A stretch of 64,000 nucleotides of DNA from CAYLRU01 sp964386565. Its GTDB lineage: Bacteria > Desulfobacterota > Desulfobacteria > Desulfobacterales > UBA5616. The notes below the pieces were generated by a model, which saw only the letters and a program-made list of their open reading frames with translations, had not been told where the DNA came from and did not search any database. The stretch is taken from positions 1 to 64,000 of the forward strand of contig CAYLRU010000007.1 of assembly GCA_964386565.1 (NCBI GenBank), read 5' to 3'. The first letter of the stretch is position 1. Every line of letters starts with the position of its first letter. This document shows positions 36,044-45,005 of this stretch, one piece after another. The position numbers were made by a program, and so were the translations under genes.

Positions 36044-37753
36044 ATGGTAAACCAAGGATATGGAATGACTTTCATGACGGCAGGCATCTCTGAATTCTGG
36101 CGGAAAAACACATCGTCCAATGAAGCTGTGGAACTTGCCAATGTGCTTCGGGCGCTTCGAAAGGTCGCCGGTTACCTGGGCCAAAACGTTGGTGTCATCG
36201 AATACGCCGGCATGTCCCAACGGCAAGGCGCCGGTATCATCCTCGATCCGGAACTGGTCATGGGAGAATACCCGGTGCCGTTTTTGCAGATGGATTACCT
36301 GGTGGGTCTGGTGACCCATGAAGCACTGCACAGGATCGAGTGGAGCGACCATGTGTGGAAGGTGCTGGAGCCGGTTTTTACCACGATGGGTGCCATGTCC
36401 CTTGTCCGGTTTCAAAAGATCGTGCATTTTGGTGAAGATATTTATGTCGACATAGTAGCCGATCAAAAAATTTTCGGGCTATATGTCCGGCAGGTCCGCC
36501 AACAGGCCATTAAGGAAATCGCCGCCAACATACCGTCACAGAAGGCATCATTCGACGAAATCGTTTATCTTTGGTGGGCAGGACAGTATACTCATGTTTC
36601 CGATGCTTCCATACGTGACGAATACAGGGCACCGTTGTCCCTTTTGAACGACCTCAGCGCCGGTCTCAAATCCGTCAGTCGCCTGAATAAAGGGACAACA
36701 TCGCGATGTGAAAAACGGGCAGAACTGTATCTGGAATCATTTCATCAGATTGAAGACCTGATCACACCCTTTTTCGTTCATGATAAAAAACTCTACTGGT
36801 ATTCCTCTTCCGAATCCATTGCCACTGGGGCTCCCAACAAAAACAAAGCAACCAAAAAAGCGGCTCATCCGCTTCCAACAGATGTCCTGAATGAAATCGA
36901 ATTGCAGCTTGCAAAATCATCCATTGACATGACGCCGATTATTCAGTCCGTGGTGGGGTTTGACAACAAAGACGTAATCCCCACGTCCCGGTGGGATTTC
37001 TCCATCAGTGCCCACCCCCTCATCGATCGCCGAATCGTCTCCAGGTTGAAGGCTATCTTTCAGAACTATGCGGGTCAGAACAAAGTTGTCAGCCGCGGCC
37101 TGGTCAGCGGAAAAATTGACCGCCGCCGCCTTTACAGGGCTTCGACAACCGGTCGCTGTTTTCAGCAGCATGATTACATTCCGAATCTCGACTGGAACGT
37201 AACACTGTTACTGGATGCCAGCGGATCCATGCGGGGGAACAAATGGCGAATGGTTGAAAATGCCGTGGCCAACATCCATAAAGCATTGACGGGATTCCAG
37301 AATCATCTTCAGGCATTTGCGTATTTTGAAAAAGACGGTATTCTGATGATTTCCCAACTGATAAAAAACAACCGCATCCAGTCGGTGCCGCCAAGCGGTC
37401 TGACGGCCTCGGGGCAGGCCATTATTGCCGCGGCATGGCTTATGCCCAAAAAAAGAAAACGCAACATTCTCATTCATGTAACAGACGGTGAATCCAATCT
37501 GGGATGCGACGTACAACACGGGATTGATTACTGCCGCAAAGAGAATATCGATCTGATCACGCTGGGGTGCGGTTACCGGGACCGAAATGCAATGACCCAT
37601 CAATACGGGAAATCCATTCAGTTTCTGGATCATTTCGGTCAACTGGCCCGCGCCATGGAACGATTGTTCAAGTGGACGTTTATTTACGGCAAAAAACCCC
37701 ACCTCCAAGAAAATGCATACTTAAGCCTTTTTCAGAAGGCCAAAACCGGATAA
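36044..37753 (+). CDS. VWA-domain protein with N-terminal HExxH motif
   Basis: A 569-residue partner of the AAA ATPase. Residues about 15-260 form an N-terminal domain with HEALH at 92-96, a zinc-peptidase-like HExxH signature, and a further His at 103. The C-terminal third is a von Willebrand A domain with an intact metal site: DASGS at 391-395, SGLTASGQ and HVTDGESN. MoxR/VWA pairs act as metal-dependent chaperones that insert cofactors or remodel enzymes. Together with the BssE-like ATPase it may assemble or reactivate the glycyl radical enzyme or the benzoyl-CoA reductase. In the paralog at 53088-54827 the HExxH is replaced. Confidence 0.82.
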   Translation: MVNQGYGMTFMTAGISEFWRKNTSSNEAVELANVLRALRKVAGYLGQNVGVIEYAGMSQRQGAGIILDPELVMGEYPVPFLQMDYLVGLVTHEALHRIEWSDHVWKVLEPVFTTMGAMSLVRFQKIVHFGEDIYVDIVADQKIFGLYVRQVRQQAIKEIAANIPSQKASFDEIVYLWWAGQYTHVSDASIRDEYRAPLSLLNDLSAGLKSVSRLNKGTTSRCEKRAELYLESFHQIEDLITPFFVHDKKLYWYSSSESIATGAPNKNKATKKAAHPLPTDVLNEIELQLAKSSIDMTPIIQSVVGFDNKDVIPTSRWDFSISAHPLIDRRIVSRLKAIFQNYAGQNKVVSRGLVSGKIDRRRLYRASTTGRCFQQHDYIPNLDWNVTLLLDASGSMRGNKWRMVENAVANIHKALTGFQNHLQAFAYFEKDGILMISQLIKNNRIQSVPPSGLTASGQAIIAAAWLMPKKRKRNILIHVTDGESNLGCDVQHGIDYCRKENIDLITLGCGYRDRNAMTHQYGKSIQFLDHFGQLARAMERLFKWTFIYGKKPHLQENAYLSLFQKAKTG

Positions 37754-37766
37754 CAGGAGTCGTTTC

Positions 37767-38039
37767 ATGTCCATTACCATTCAAATCCCGGAATCATTAT
37801 CCGACTGGTTTGACGGCCGGGATGAAACCACTTGCTCCGGCAAGACGATCAAAGAATGTTTTGTCAATATCAACGCCCGGTATCCCGGTTTTTTTGATCG
37901 TATCACGGACAGTTCCGGTGATATTTCCAATGTGCTCGTTTTTATTAACGGTGAAAATATAAGAAACCTTGATGGACTTGAAACACGGGTGAACAGTGGC
38001 GATGAAATCGGGATCATACCTCTTGCCGCAGGAGGATAG
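37767..38039 (+). CDS. MoaD/ThiS-like sulfur-carrier protein
   Basis: A 90-residue beta-grasp protein ending in IIPLAAGG. A C-terminal Gly-Gly is the hallmark of MoaD and ThiS proteins, which carry sulfur as a thiocarboxylate after adenylation by an E1-like enzyme. No E1-like gene is in the window. It sits 13 bases after the VWA gene and two bases before an unknown gene, so all three are probably made together. A role in molybdopterin or tungstopterin synthesis, or in sulfur delivery to an Fe-S enzyme, is possible. Confidence 0.83.
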   Translation: MSITIQIPESLSDWFDGRDETTCSGKTIKECFVNINARYPGFFDRITDSSGDISNVLVFINGENIRNLDGLETRVNSGDEIGIIPLAAGG

Positions 38040-38041
38040 CC

Positions 38042-38563
38042 ATGATCGTCGATGACCCGAATTCCCATTTTATTTTTGTTTACCACCCTTTTGTCCTGCT
38101 GGGGAAAAGGTACACCACCTATCAGGGACGGGACCTGACAAACAAGGAAGTGTTGGAATACTGGGGCAAATGGATCATCCTGGGGAAAAAAGAACGGCTG
38201 GATGAATTGGCCCGAAAGCTGGATCCGTATGTGGAAGATAAAAAAATTCCCTGTATCAAATACGACAGAAAACCGTCTGCCAATCTCGGCATCGAGGAAT
38301 GCGTCTTTATGGTTTACTGCGACAGGCGTGAACGTGAAAAAGTCTGGGATATTCTTAAGCAATACGGCGTCAAACTGAAAGCGTGGGTCACTGAAAAGGA
38401 AACCATGGCGTTGTGGATGCCGGGAAAGCCGCTGCTTGAGCGCTGGATGGAATCCCGGGGATATGATGACGCCACAAAGGATCTGATCAGAAAGGATGCC
38501 GAAAAACGGATGTCCAGAATCCTTGACAATCCCGATGAAGTGTTTACCGGATGGGAGCAGTAA
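38042..38563 (+). CDS. Unrecognised 173-residue protein
   Basis: Soluble, mixed alpha/beta by composition, with the two cysteines of KKIPCIKYDR and IEECVFMVYCD and a tryptophan-rich middle (LKAWVTEKETMALWMPGKPLLERWM). I do not recognise the family. It starts two bases after the sulfur-carrier gene with GGAGG inside that gene's end, so the two are tightly coupled and may act together. Its 3' end overlaps by 20 bases the end of the convergent CooC-like gene. Confidence 0.7.
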   Translation: MIVDDPNSHFIFVYHPFVLLGKRYTTYQGRDLTNKEVLEYWGKWIILGKKERLDELARKLDPYVEDKKIPCIKYDRKPSANLGIEECVFMVYCDRREREKVWDILKQYGVKLKAWVTEKETMALWMPGKPLLERWMESRGYDDATKDLIRKDAEKRMSRILDNPDEVFTGWEQ

Positions 38564-39350
38564 CGGGTTCCCCGTTTATCCGCGCCCATATATCTGATAT
38601 GACCTGATAAGCCGGTGAATCATCGGGCAGTTCAAGGAGTGGCCGGGCCTTAAGATCAAATCGGGTCACATTGAGATCCTCGGGAACACAGCCGAAAAGT
38701 TCAAGGCCGGTTTTTAAAATATGCTGCTCCAACTCTTCCTCCTGGCCCCTCACCCGGTTCAGTACAAGTCCCATCCTTTTATACTTAAACGTTTTTTGAT
38801 GGGATTTAATCACATCTTTTATAATGGTCGCGGTCTGGAGCCCTCTGTTTGAAATGTCGGATACAATAACCGGCGTATCCACACTCCTCATGACCTGGCG
38901 GCTGATCTGTTCCACACCGGCCTCACCGTCGATGATGATGATATCGTAGTTTTCCGCCAGGGTTTCAATTCCGCTTCTCAGAAAGTCGTTCACCGGGCAG
39001 TAGCAACCAAGGGATTCCGGTCTTCCCATCACCAGAAAGCTGAACCGTTCCGCTTCGATAAGCGCTTCAAACAGCATATAATCCAGGAAGCGGGCCAGGT
39101 TTTCCTTTTCAGTTTTGCCCGCAGCACGCGCCTCACTGATGATTCGTTCCCGAATGTCGTTAACGGTTCTCTCAGGCTGAACCCCCAGCACCAGTGATAA
39201 ATTCATTGTGGGATCCGCATCAATCACCAGAAGGCGTTTTTTTTCATTCTGAAGGATATATTTCGTCAACAGGCCGACCAGCGCCGTTTTGCCGCTGCCG
39301 CCTTTTCCGCATACCGCTATGAGAATTTTACTACCGGTGGGTTCCTTCAT
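38544..39350 (-). CDS. CooC/MinD-type ATPase
   Basis: A 268-residue deviant-Walker-A ATPase, GKGGSGKTAL (residues about 15-24), with the DADPTMNL and IIDGEAGVEQISR motifs of the CooC group. CooC proteins insert nickel into carbon monoxide dehydrogenase. The upstream neighbour on the same strand resembles a CODH/ACS beta subunit domain, which supports the assignment. The C-MAP motif CYCP (GCYCPVNDFLR) is present, as in CooC, where a dimer-bridging cysteine pair binds metal. Confidence 0.82.
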   Translation of the reverse strand: MKEPTGSKILIAVCGKGGSGKTALVGLLTKYILQNEKKRLLVIDADPTMNLSLVLGVQPERTVNDIRERIISEARAAGKTEKENLARFLDYMLFEALIEAERFSFLVMGRPESLGCYCPVNDFLRSGIETLAENYDIIIIDGEAGVEQISRQVMRSVDTPVIVSDISNRGLQTATIIKDVIKSHQKTFKYKRMGLVLNRVRGQEEELEQHILKTGLELFGCVPEDLNVTRFDLKARPLLELPDDSPAYQVISDIWARINGEPVTAPIR

Positions 39351-39363
39351 GCATCCTCCGCTT

Positions 39364-40206
39364 CTACTGCTGTGTTCTGACCGTTATCTCGTCTTTCCCA
39401 AAGGTAATGACACGGTCTCCTTTTCTGATTTTGATCACGTCCCGGATATTGTCGCAGACCACCTGTTCGGGACAGGTCCTGCAATCCTGTTCCTGTGTGC
39501 ACTCGTACTCGCCATCCGGACCTAATTTAAAATTTTCAAGCTTTCTCGTTTTGGCCCTTGCAACTTCGATGATATCATCAAGCCTTTCAATATCCGATTT
39601 TCCGCTGGTCGCAAAATAAATTTCACATTTTGTGATATGTTCACAGTTTTGTTTTATGGCATGGATAAGCCTTTTCCCAAGTTGTTGCAATGAAAACCCT
39701 TTCCGGGCGGCATCCTTGCTGATCCGCGCCCATATGAGGTTTGGAACGCTTCGGATCATATAGCCCTCGGATTGGGCGGAAATATGGGCAACACTATCCA
39801 TCTGGGAAGCCGTCTTGTCAATAACCGCCGTTGCTTCCGGTGATGCCTCATCCGCGGATCGGCCTTTTATGGATGCGATAATGATCTGGCCAAAAGGCAG
39901 GCGTTTTTCCCGTGTTTCCGAAATATCCGGCCCGACAAGGGTAATGCGGCCGTCATCAACAAGAACGTCGGCATGCGTAGCCAATGTCGCACAGCATGAC
40001 CCGACGGAAGGATGCCCGAGTTCGATATGGGTATCCTCCTTTAAAATAATGCCGGCCGGTATTTTTTTCTTGACCGATATTCCGTTCGTGTTCATTTCCT
40101 GGATCTTCTCTTCTCCGGAAATTTTGCAGGAACGCGCCCGGCCTGACTTTCGTTTTTCATCAAACCAGTTTCTGATTTCGATAATGGTATCGTCAAATAT
40201 ATCCAT
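39364..40206 (-). CDS. CODH/ACS beta-subunit-like (CdhC-like) protein
   Basis: A 280-residue protein. The middle part (residues about 50-200), with ELGHPSVGSCCATL, DGRITLVGPDISE and LPFGQIIIASIKG, recalls the domain of acetyl-CoA synthase beta subunits that precedes the nickel A-cluster. It ends in a short cysteine cluster, CTQEQDCRTCPEQVVC, not the A-cluster ligand set. So it is not a complete acetyl-CoA synthase. It is 13 bases upstream of the CooC-like ATPase and divergent from the reductase cluster. Role unknown; family assignment is moderate. Confidence 0.55.
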   Translation of the reverse strand: MDIFDDTIIEIRNWFDEKRKSGRARSCKISGEEKIQEMNTNGISVKKKIPAGIILKEDTHIELGHPSVGSCCATLATHADVLVDDGRITLVGPDISETREKRLPFGQIIIASIKGRSADEASPEATAVIDKTASQMDSVAHISAQSEGYMIRSVPNLIWARISKDAARKGFSLQQLGKRLIHAIKQNCEHITKCEIYFATSGKSDIERLDDIIEVARAKTRKLENFKLGPDGEYECTQEQDCRTCPEQVVCDNIRDVIKIRKGDRVITFGKDEITVRTQQ

Positions 40207-40821
40207 GAAGCCTCTCTGCTTTGGGTTTTTCAGACGAGTATGTTATACTCCCAAAATCATCTTTCAAAGTCAATCATTTAAATCTGGTCTCATAAATTTA
40301 CATATGAATTGTAATAGCTTGACAAGTTGATGCATCCCTTATGGGCCGAATATCCGTCGATCTCTGCAATGGTACCCAATTAAGATTACTATAGTATCTA
40401 ATTTAAAACTATCCAATTTAGATTTATTCACTATCCTGTTTTATTTTTTAACCCGCCAAAACTTATCGGGTTTAGTGGTAAGTAATTTTATTTAATTATT
40501 ATTTTTTTCTTGACACCCCGGTTCTTTTTCGATAGCGTGAATTTGGATATTCAAATTAATTATAGACTATCAATCTCATTTTTTTGCTGACCGGAACTTC
40601 ATTTTGAATACAGATACCTGTTAGTATCAATTTTTGCTGAACTTCTTTTACCATTTTTTGAGATATTTATTTTTTATCCGATTCCATACTGTTTTGAATA
40701 AAACTTCTGCCGGCAAATATATCATTTGCCCATTTTCTGCTGCTGATTATTTTCAAGAGAAGAAAAGTGTCGGACTTCATTTTTCCATCACCAGGACTTA
40801 TAAGTCAAAGGAGGTTTTAAC
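40207..40821. promoter_or_regulatory. AT-rich divergent control region with repeated motifs
   Basis: No gene seen in 615 bases. It holds four copies of a degenerate motif near GTAYCYAATTTAGAT, at 40372, 40394, 40409 and 40431 (spacing 22, 15, 22). An inverted repeat AATTTGGATATTCAAATT lies at 40540-40557, just after TTGACA (40510-40515). A perfect palindrome GACTTATAAGTC (40795-40806) directly precedes the ribosome site of the first reductase gene. These are candidate sites for the MerR-TetR regulator at 45006 or the TetR at 14543; which one is not decidable by eye. Confidence 0.5.
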
Positions 40822-41949
40822 GTGAGCGCTTTTGAGGAATTAACAGCGGTTTCCGGATCACTGGAAAACAAGTATGTCAGTGAATGGAAAGCCCAGGGGA
40901 AAAAAGTGATCGGTTATGCCTGTACCTACCTTCCGGAAGAACTTCTGTACGCGGTCGACATATTACCCTACCGGATAACCGGACACGGCATATCGGACAC
41001 ATCCAAGGCGGACTCTTACATGTCCCGCGTCAACTGTAGTTTTGCCCGATGCTGCCTCGAGGCGGCATTGGAATCAAAGTATGACTTCTTGGATGGCGTT
41101 ATATTCATCAACGGGTGTGATCATATACGACGATGTTATGAAAACTGGTCCACCCACGAAACGGCGGCCCGGCCGTTTATGTACATGCTTCCTGTTCCCC
41201 ATCGCATTTCAGAGCCCGGATATGTCTGGTTCAAGGAAGAAGTGTCCAGGATGAAGGAGGCCCTTGAAAAAAGGTTCGGCGTTAAAATAAGCCCTGACAA
41301 GCTGAAAGAAGCGATTTCCGTTTATAACGAGAACAGGAGACTGCTTCGGAAAGTTTACGACCTGAGGGCCTCAGATTCTCCGCCGTTTACCGGTGCTGAA
41401 GCCCTGACCGTTACCGCGGCTTCAACGCTGATGCCCAAGGAGGCGTTTAATCGTCTTTTGACCGATCTCCTTGAGGAGGCGGAGAAAAAACCCATGGAGA
41501 AAAACAACAAAACCCGGCTCGTTATTGCCGGCAGTCTGATGGATGATCCGGAGTTTATTGAAAATGTGGAAAGCCTTGGCGCGGTGGTGGTATCAGACGC
41601 GTTATGTTTCGGCGCCAGATCCATATGGAACTTAACGGCGGAAACCGACGATCCGTTTGATGCGCTTTGCCGACGGTACTACGAACACGAGCCCTGCCCC
41701 CGAATGTCCGGTGAATACAAGCGAAGACTCGGTTTTCTGAGAGATCAGATTCAAAGAACCCGTGCCGATGGTGCCATACTGGAGTATATCAAGTTTTGCG
41801 ATCAGCATGGAACGGACAATGCACTTTTAAAACACAGCCTTGAAAAGGAAAACATTCCGGTGATCGAGCTGGAAAGGCAGTACGGTCCCCTTGCCGATAC
41901 CGGACGTGTCAGAACAAGAGTTCAAGCTTTTCTTGAAAGGATTGGGTGA
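40822..41949 (+). CDS. Benzoyl-CoA-reductase-like subunit (BzdN/BcrC type)
   Basis: A 375-residue member of the 2-hydroxyacyl-CoA dehydratase/benzoyl-CoA reductase family. It shows the conserved opening GKKVIGYACTYLPEELLYAVDILP, cysteines at NCSFARCC, NGCDH and DGAILEYIKFCD that would bind a [4Fe-4S] cluster, and the ending GRVRTRVQAFLERI. Length matches BzdN (about 380). With the next three genes it forms a complete ATP-dependent class I set. The start is GTG with AAAGGAGG ten bases upstream. A related subunit is at 48714-49835. Confidence 0.87.
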   Translation: MSAFEELTAVSGSLENKYVSEWKAQGKKVIGYACTYLPEELLYAVDILPYRITGHGISDTSKADSYMSRVNCSFARCCLEAALESKYDFLDGVIFINGCDHIRRCYENWSTHETAARPFMYMLPVPHRISEPGYVWFKEEVSRMKEALEKRFGVKISPDKLKEAISVYNENRRLLRKVYDLRASDSPPFTGAEALTVTAASTLMPKEAFNRLLTDLLEEAEKKPMEKNNKTRLVIAGSLMDDPEFIENVESLGAVVVSDALCFGARSIWNLTAETDDPFDALCRRYYEHEPCPRMSGEYKRRLGFLRDQIQRTRADGAILEYIKFCDQHGTDNALLKHSLEKENIPVIELERQYGPLADTGRVRTRVQAFLERIG

Positions 41950-43316
41950 TTAAAATGAGCATACAGCAAAATGCACTTGAAAGAATGGTTGCGGCCTTTA
42001 AAATGGGGGCCGACATACCTGAAGACCTGGATTTTGAATCCCCTGAAGTAAAAATGCTTTTGGACAGCATGGAAGAACGACAGCGGAAGATGTTTTTAAC
42101 CATGGCCAAAGATCCGGATATTCGCAAAATGTCCAATGTATTTAATCGGGGAATGGGAAATTACTGGGAAAGCGTCCTCACTGCCAAGGACAACGGAAAA
42201 AAAGTGGTGTTTATTCCGTTTAATTTTTCTCCCGAGATCTTCTATGCCCTGGATATGATTCCGGTTGGAGTTGAAATCCTTGATACCATGACCATGACCC
42301 TTGAGGAAGGAATTCATCCTTACCTGGACCTTGCGGTTGAACGGGGGTTGCCGGACACCATGTGTTCCGCCCAACGGGCCGTTGTGGGCATGCTGGAGGC
42401 CGGTGTACTCGGAAAGCCGGACCTTCTTGTCAACGGGGCGCTGGGGGGTTGTGACCCGAATACCAAAGTATTCGAATATATGGGTGAAAAATTCGACATT
42501 CCCACCCTTTTCGTGGATGTCCCCTATTACCATGACCGAAGATCCTTTAAATACTATGCAGAGGGATTTAAAGAAGTCGTCAAGGTGCTTGAAGAAATTT
42601 CAGGAAACAAACTCGACGAAGATCGTTTGCGGGAAGTTTGTACCCTCTCCAACCAGGCGAACGAACTGGCCATGGACATTACCGACCTCAAGCGGCATGT
42701 TCCCAACCCGGTTCCCAACTACTACAATATGAACCATCTGGCAACGAAACTGACCAAGCTGGGAACACAGGATGCGGTTGACTTTTATGAAATCGCTTTG
42801 GACCGGTGCCTTGACCGGTTCAAGAAAGGAAAACATGTTTTGCCGGAAGAACGGATAAGGTTTATGTTCATGTATACGGGATTTTATTTCGATAACTCCT
42901 TTCACGCATGGTTTCAGGAGGAAATGGGCGTATCCTATATTATGGATCTTCTGATCTTTGCAGATCACACGCCTTATATCGATACCCGGAATATGGATAC
43001 CATGCTATCCGGACTGGCCGCCGTCAACATGAATCTTCCCATGACAAGGCAGTTGAAAGGCAGTCATGACCTGCATGGCGGATGGGTCTCTGATCTGCTG
43101 TATTATGTTGAAAAATACAAAGCCGATTGTATCGTTTTTTCCGGGCATGCCGCCTGTAAACAGGTTTGGGGCGTTTACAGAATCGTGGCCGACCGGATTC
43201 AAAAGGAACTCGGCGTTCCGGCATTGAGAATGGAAGTCGATGGATGGGATTCACGTATCACATCAATGGAGGTGATCCAAAACCAGTTGGAAGAATTTTT
43301 TGAAACGATTGTTTAA
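41946..43316 (+). CDS. Benzoyl-CoA-reductase-like subunit (BzdO/BcrB type)
   Basis: A 456-residue partner of the BzdN-like subunit, matching BzdO in length (about 450). Cluster-ligand cysteines appear in TMCSAQRAVVG, GGCDPNTK and SGHAACKQVWG. It overlaps the previous gene as GTGA if started at 41946 (AAAGGA four bases upstream); ATG 41955 is an alternative. The two catalytic subunits would hold the aromatic CoA ester and pass electrons to the ring. Confidence 0.87.
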   Translation: MIKMSIQQNALERMVAAFKMGADIPEDLDFESPEVKMLLDSMEERQRKMFLTMAKDPDIRKMSNVFNRGMGNYWESVLTAKDNGKKVVFIPFNFSPEIFYALDMIPVGVEILDTMTMTLEEGIHPYLDLAVERGLPDTMCSAQRAVVGMLEAGVLGKPDLLVNGALGGCDPNTKVFEYMGEKFDIPTLFVDVPYYHDRRSFKYYAEGFKEVVKVLEEISGNKLDEDRLREVCTLSNQANELAMDITDLKRHVPNPVPNYYNMNHLATKLTKLGTQDAVDFYEIALDRCLDRFKKGKHVLPEERIRFMFMYTGFYFDNSFHAWFQEEMGVSYIMDLLIFADHTPYIDTRNMDTMLSGLAAVNMNLPMTRQLKGSHDLHGGWVSDLLYYVEKYKADCIVFSGHAACKQVWGVYRIVADRIQKELGVPALRMEVDGWDSRITSMEVIQNQLEEFFETIV

Positions 43317-43336
43317 ATGAGGAGGAAGAAACCAAA

Positions 43337-44140
43337 ATGATTGTTGCCGGTTGTGATGTCGGTTCTTTGTCAGCCGAAGCCGTGATTATAGAAGACAATA
43401 AAATTATTGCTGCAGAGATTATCAGGGTCAGACCCAGGGCGGAACAATCCGCCAAGGAAGTCATGGATTTGGCCTTAAAAAAACTTAATCTTTCCTATGA
43501 AGACATTGACTACGTCGTATCCACCGGATACGGCCGTGAAACAATCCCGTTTTCCGATCATAATATCAGCGAAATTTCCTGCCATGGAAAAGGCGCCAAT
43601 TTTCTTGTTCCCGGCATTCGCACGGTAATCGACATCGGCGGCCAGGACTGCAAAGCCATACGGGTTGATGAATACGGTGTTCTGGAAGATTTTGTCATGA
43701 ACGACAAATGCGCTGCTGGAACAGGACGATCCCTTGAGCTGATGTCACAGTATTTAGGCGTCCATTTTTCCGAGTTGGGCGGACTTGCCCAACAGGCGGA
43801 AAAGGCTATCACCATCACCAGCCAGTGCAGTATTTTTTCCGAGTTGGAAATCATGCATTACCTCATGGAAGACAAGAAGCCGGCTGATATCGCAGCGGGG
43901 ATTTGCGAATCCATGGCTCGGCGGGTCAAAATGCTTGCCGGCCGTGTGGGAATTAAACCGGATATCGCCATTACAGGTGGTGTCTGCAAAAATAACGCCG
44001 TGGTTAAATATCTGGAAGAAATGCTGGATGTAAATTTTGTACCCTTTGAAGAAGACCCTCAAATAATCGGCGCCCTCGGCGCCGCCGTGTTTGCCGGGGA
44101 ACGGTTCCAACGGTTATCCCGAAAAGCGCAAACCGCATAG
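43337..44140 (+). CDS. BadF/BcrA-type ATPase, electron activator subunit (BzdP/Q type), first
   Basis: A 267-residue ASKHA-fold ATPase with GCDVGSLSAEAVI at the N-terminus, DIGGQDCKAIR, the cluster-bridging cysteines in NDKCAAGTGR and TSQCSIFSE, and ITGGVCKN. These activators hydrolyse ATP to drive an electron from ferredoxin into the catalytic subunits. Length is close to BzdQ/BzdP (about 290-300) and BcrD. Both activator genes of the pair are present and intact. Confidence 0.9.
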   Translation: MIVAGCDVGSLSAEAVIIEDNKIIAAEIIRVRPRAEQSAKEVMDLALKKLNLSYEDIDYVVSTGYGRETIPFSDHNISEISCHGKGANFLVPGIRTVIDIGGQDCKAIRVDEYGVLEDFVMNDKCAAGTGRSLELMSQYLGVHFSELGGLAQQAEKAITITSQCSIFSELEIMHYLMEDKKPADIAAGICESMARRVKMLAGRVGIKPDIAITGGVCKNNAVVKYLEEMLDVNFVPFEEDPQIIGALGAAVFAGERFQRLSRKAQTA

Positions 44141-44188
44141 GGGATGCATAATCTTTAAATAAGAAACGAATGAAAGGAGGTTCATAAA

Positions 44189-44974
44189 TTGTTTTATGCC
44201 GGATGTGATCTGGGAACCATTTCGGCCAAGGCCGTTATTATCGAAAACGCTAAAATATTGGCCGTCAATATATTGCCCTATAAAAGCCTGCCCAGGCAGG
44301 CGGCAGTCAAGGTAATGGATAATGCCCTGGCCGAAGCCGGATTGACAAAGGATCAAATTTCTTACTGCCTGTCAACCGGATTCGGCAAAAAAGCCGTTCC
44401 CTACGCCAACAGCGATATTCCGGAACTGATCTGTCTTAATCGGGCGGTAAAAGAACTGAATCCCGAAATCCGGACGGTTATTGACGGGGGCGGACAGAGC
44501 ATAAAAGCCTTTAACATTAACAACATGGGCAAAATTTCCGCCTCAACGGCCAATGAAAAATGTGCCTCCGGGACCGGAAAATTCATGGAAGTCATGGCAC
44601 AGGCACTGGAAATGCCCATAGAAGAACTGAGCGAGGCGGCTCTTTCCTCAAACAACCCCCTGCCGATTACAAGCCAGTGCGGGGTTTTTGCGGAAAGCGA
44701 AGTCATCACCCATGTCAATGAAGGCGAGGATCGCCTGGATATTTTCGCCGGTATTTCATTGTCAGTTGCCGGCAAGGTCGCCGGAACCGTAAGGCGAATC
44801 AGCCTGGATGACGCCGTAGCACTTGTGGGCGGAATGGCAAAGAACAAAATTGTTGTCCGGGATATACAGAAAGAACTGGGCATATCCCTGGCCGACTATG
44901 ATATGGATCCCCAAGCCGTGTCCGCTTACGGCGCCGCTCTTATGGCACGTGAAAAGACGGCGGGTTCGACATAA
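44189..44974 (+). CDS. BadF/BcrA-type ATPase, electron activator subunit, second
   Basis: A 261-residue paralog of the previous protein: GCDLGTISAKAVII, DGGGQSIKAFN, NEKCASGTGK, TSQCGVFAESE and LVGGMAKN. The Asp-Gly-Gly-Gly-Gln variant (DGGGQS instead of DIGGQD) and absence of the VCKN cysteine set it apart from the first. Having two different ATPases fits the benzoyl-CoA reductase group; 2-hydroxyacyl-CoA dehydratases use a single homodimeric activator. The start is TTG 44189 with AAAGGAGG eight bases before. Confidence 0.88.
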   Translation: MFYAGCDLGTISAKAVIIENAKILAVNILPYKSLPRQAAVKVMDNALAEAGLTKDQISYCLSTGFGKKAVPYANSDIPELICLNRAVKELNPEIRTVIDGGGQSIKAFNINNMGKISASTANEKCASGTGKFMEVMAQALEMPIEELSEAALSSNNPLPITSQCGVFAESEVITHVNEGEDRLDIFAGISLSVAGKVAGTVRRISLDDAVALVGGMAKNKIVVRDIQKELGISLADYDMDPQAVSAYGAALMAREKTAGST

Positions 44975-45005
44975 TTTTTTAAAAACAACGCCCTTTGCAA
45001 CAGAT

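Noticed and set aside
44823..45005. N-terminal extension of the MerR-TetR regulator
   Set aside because: It overlaps the preceding ATPase gene and adds a sequence unlike any regulator; the MerR domain starts properly after 45006.
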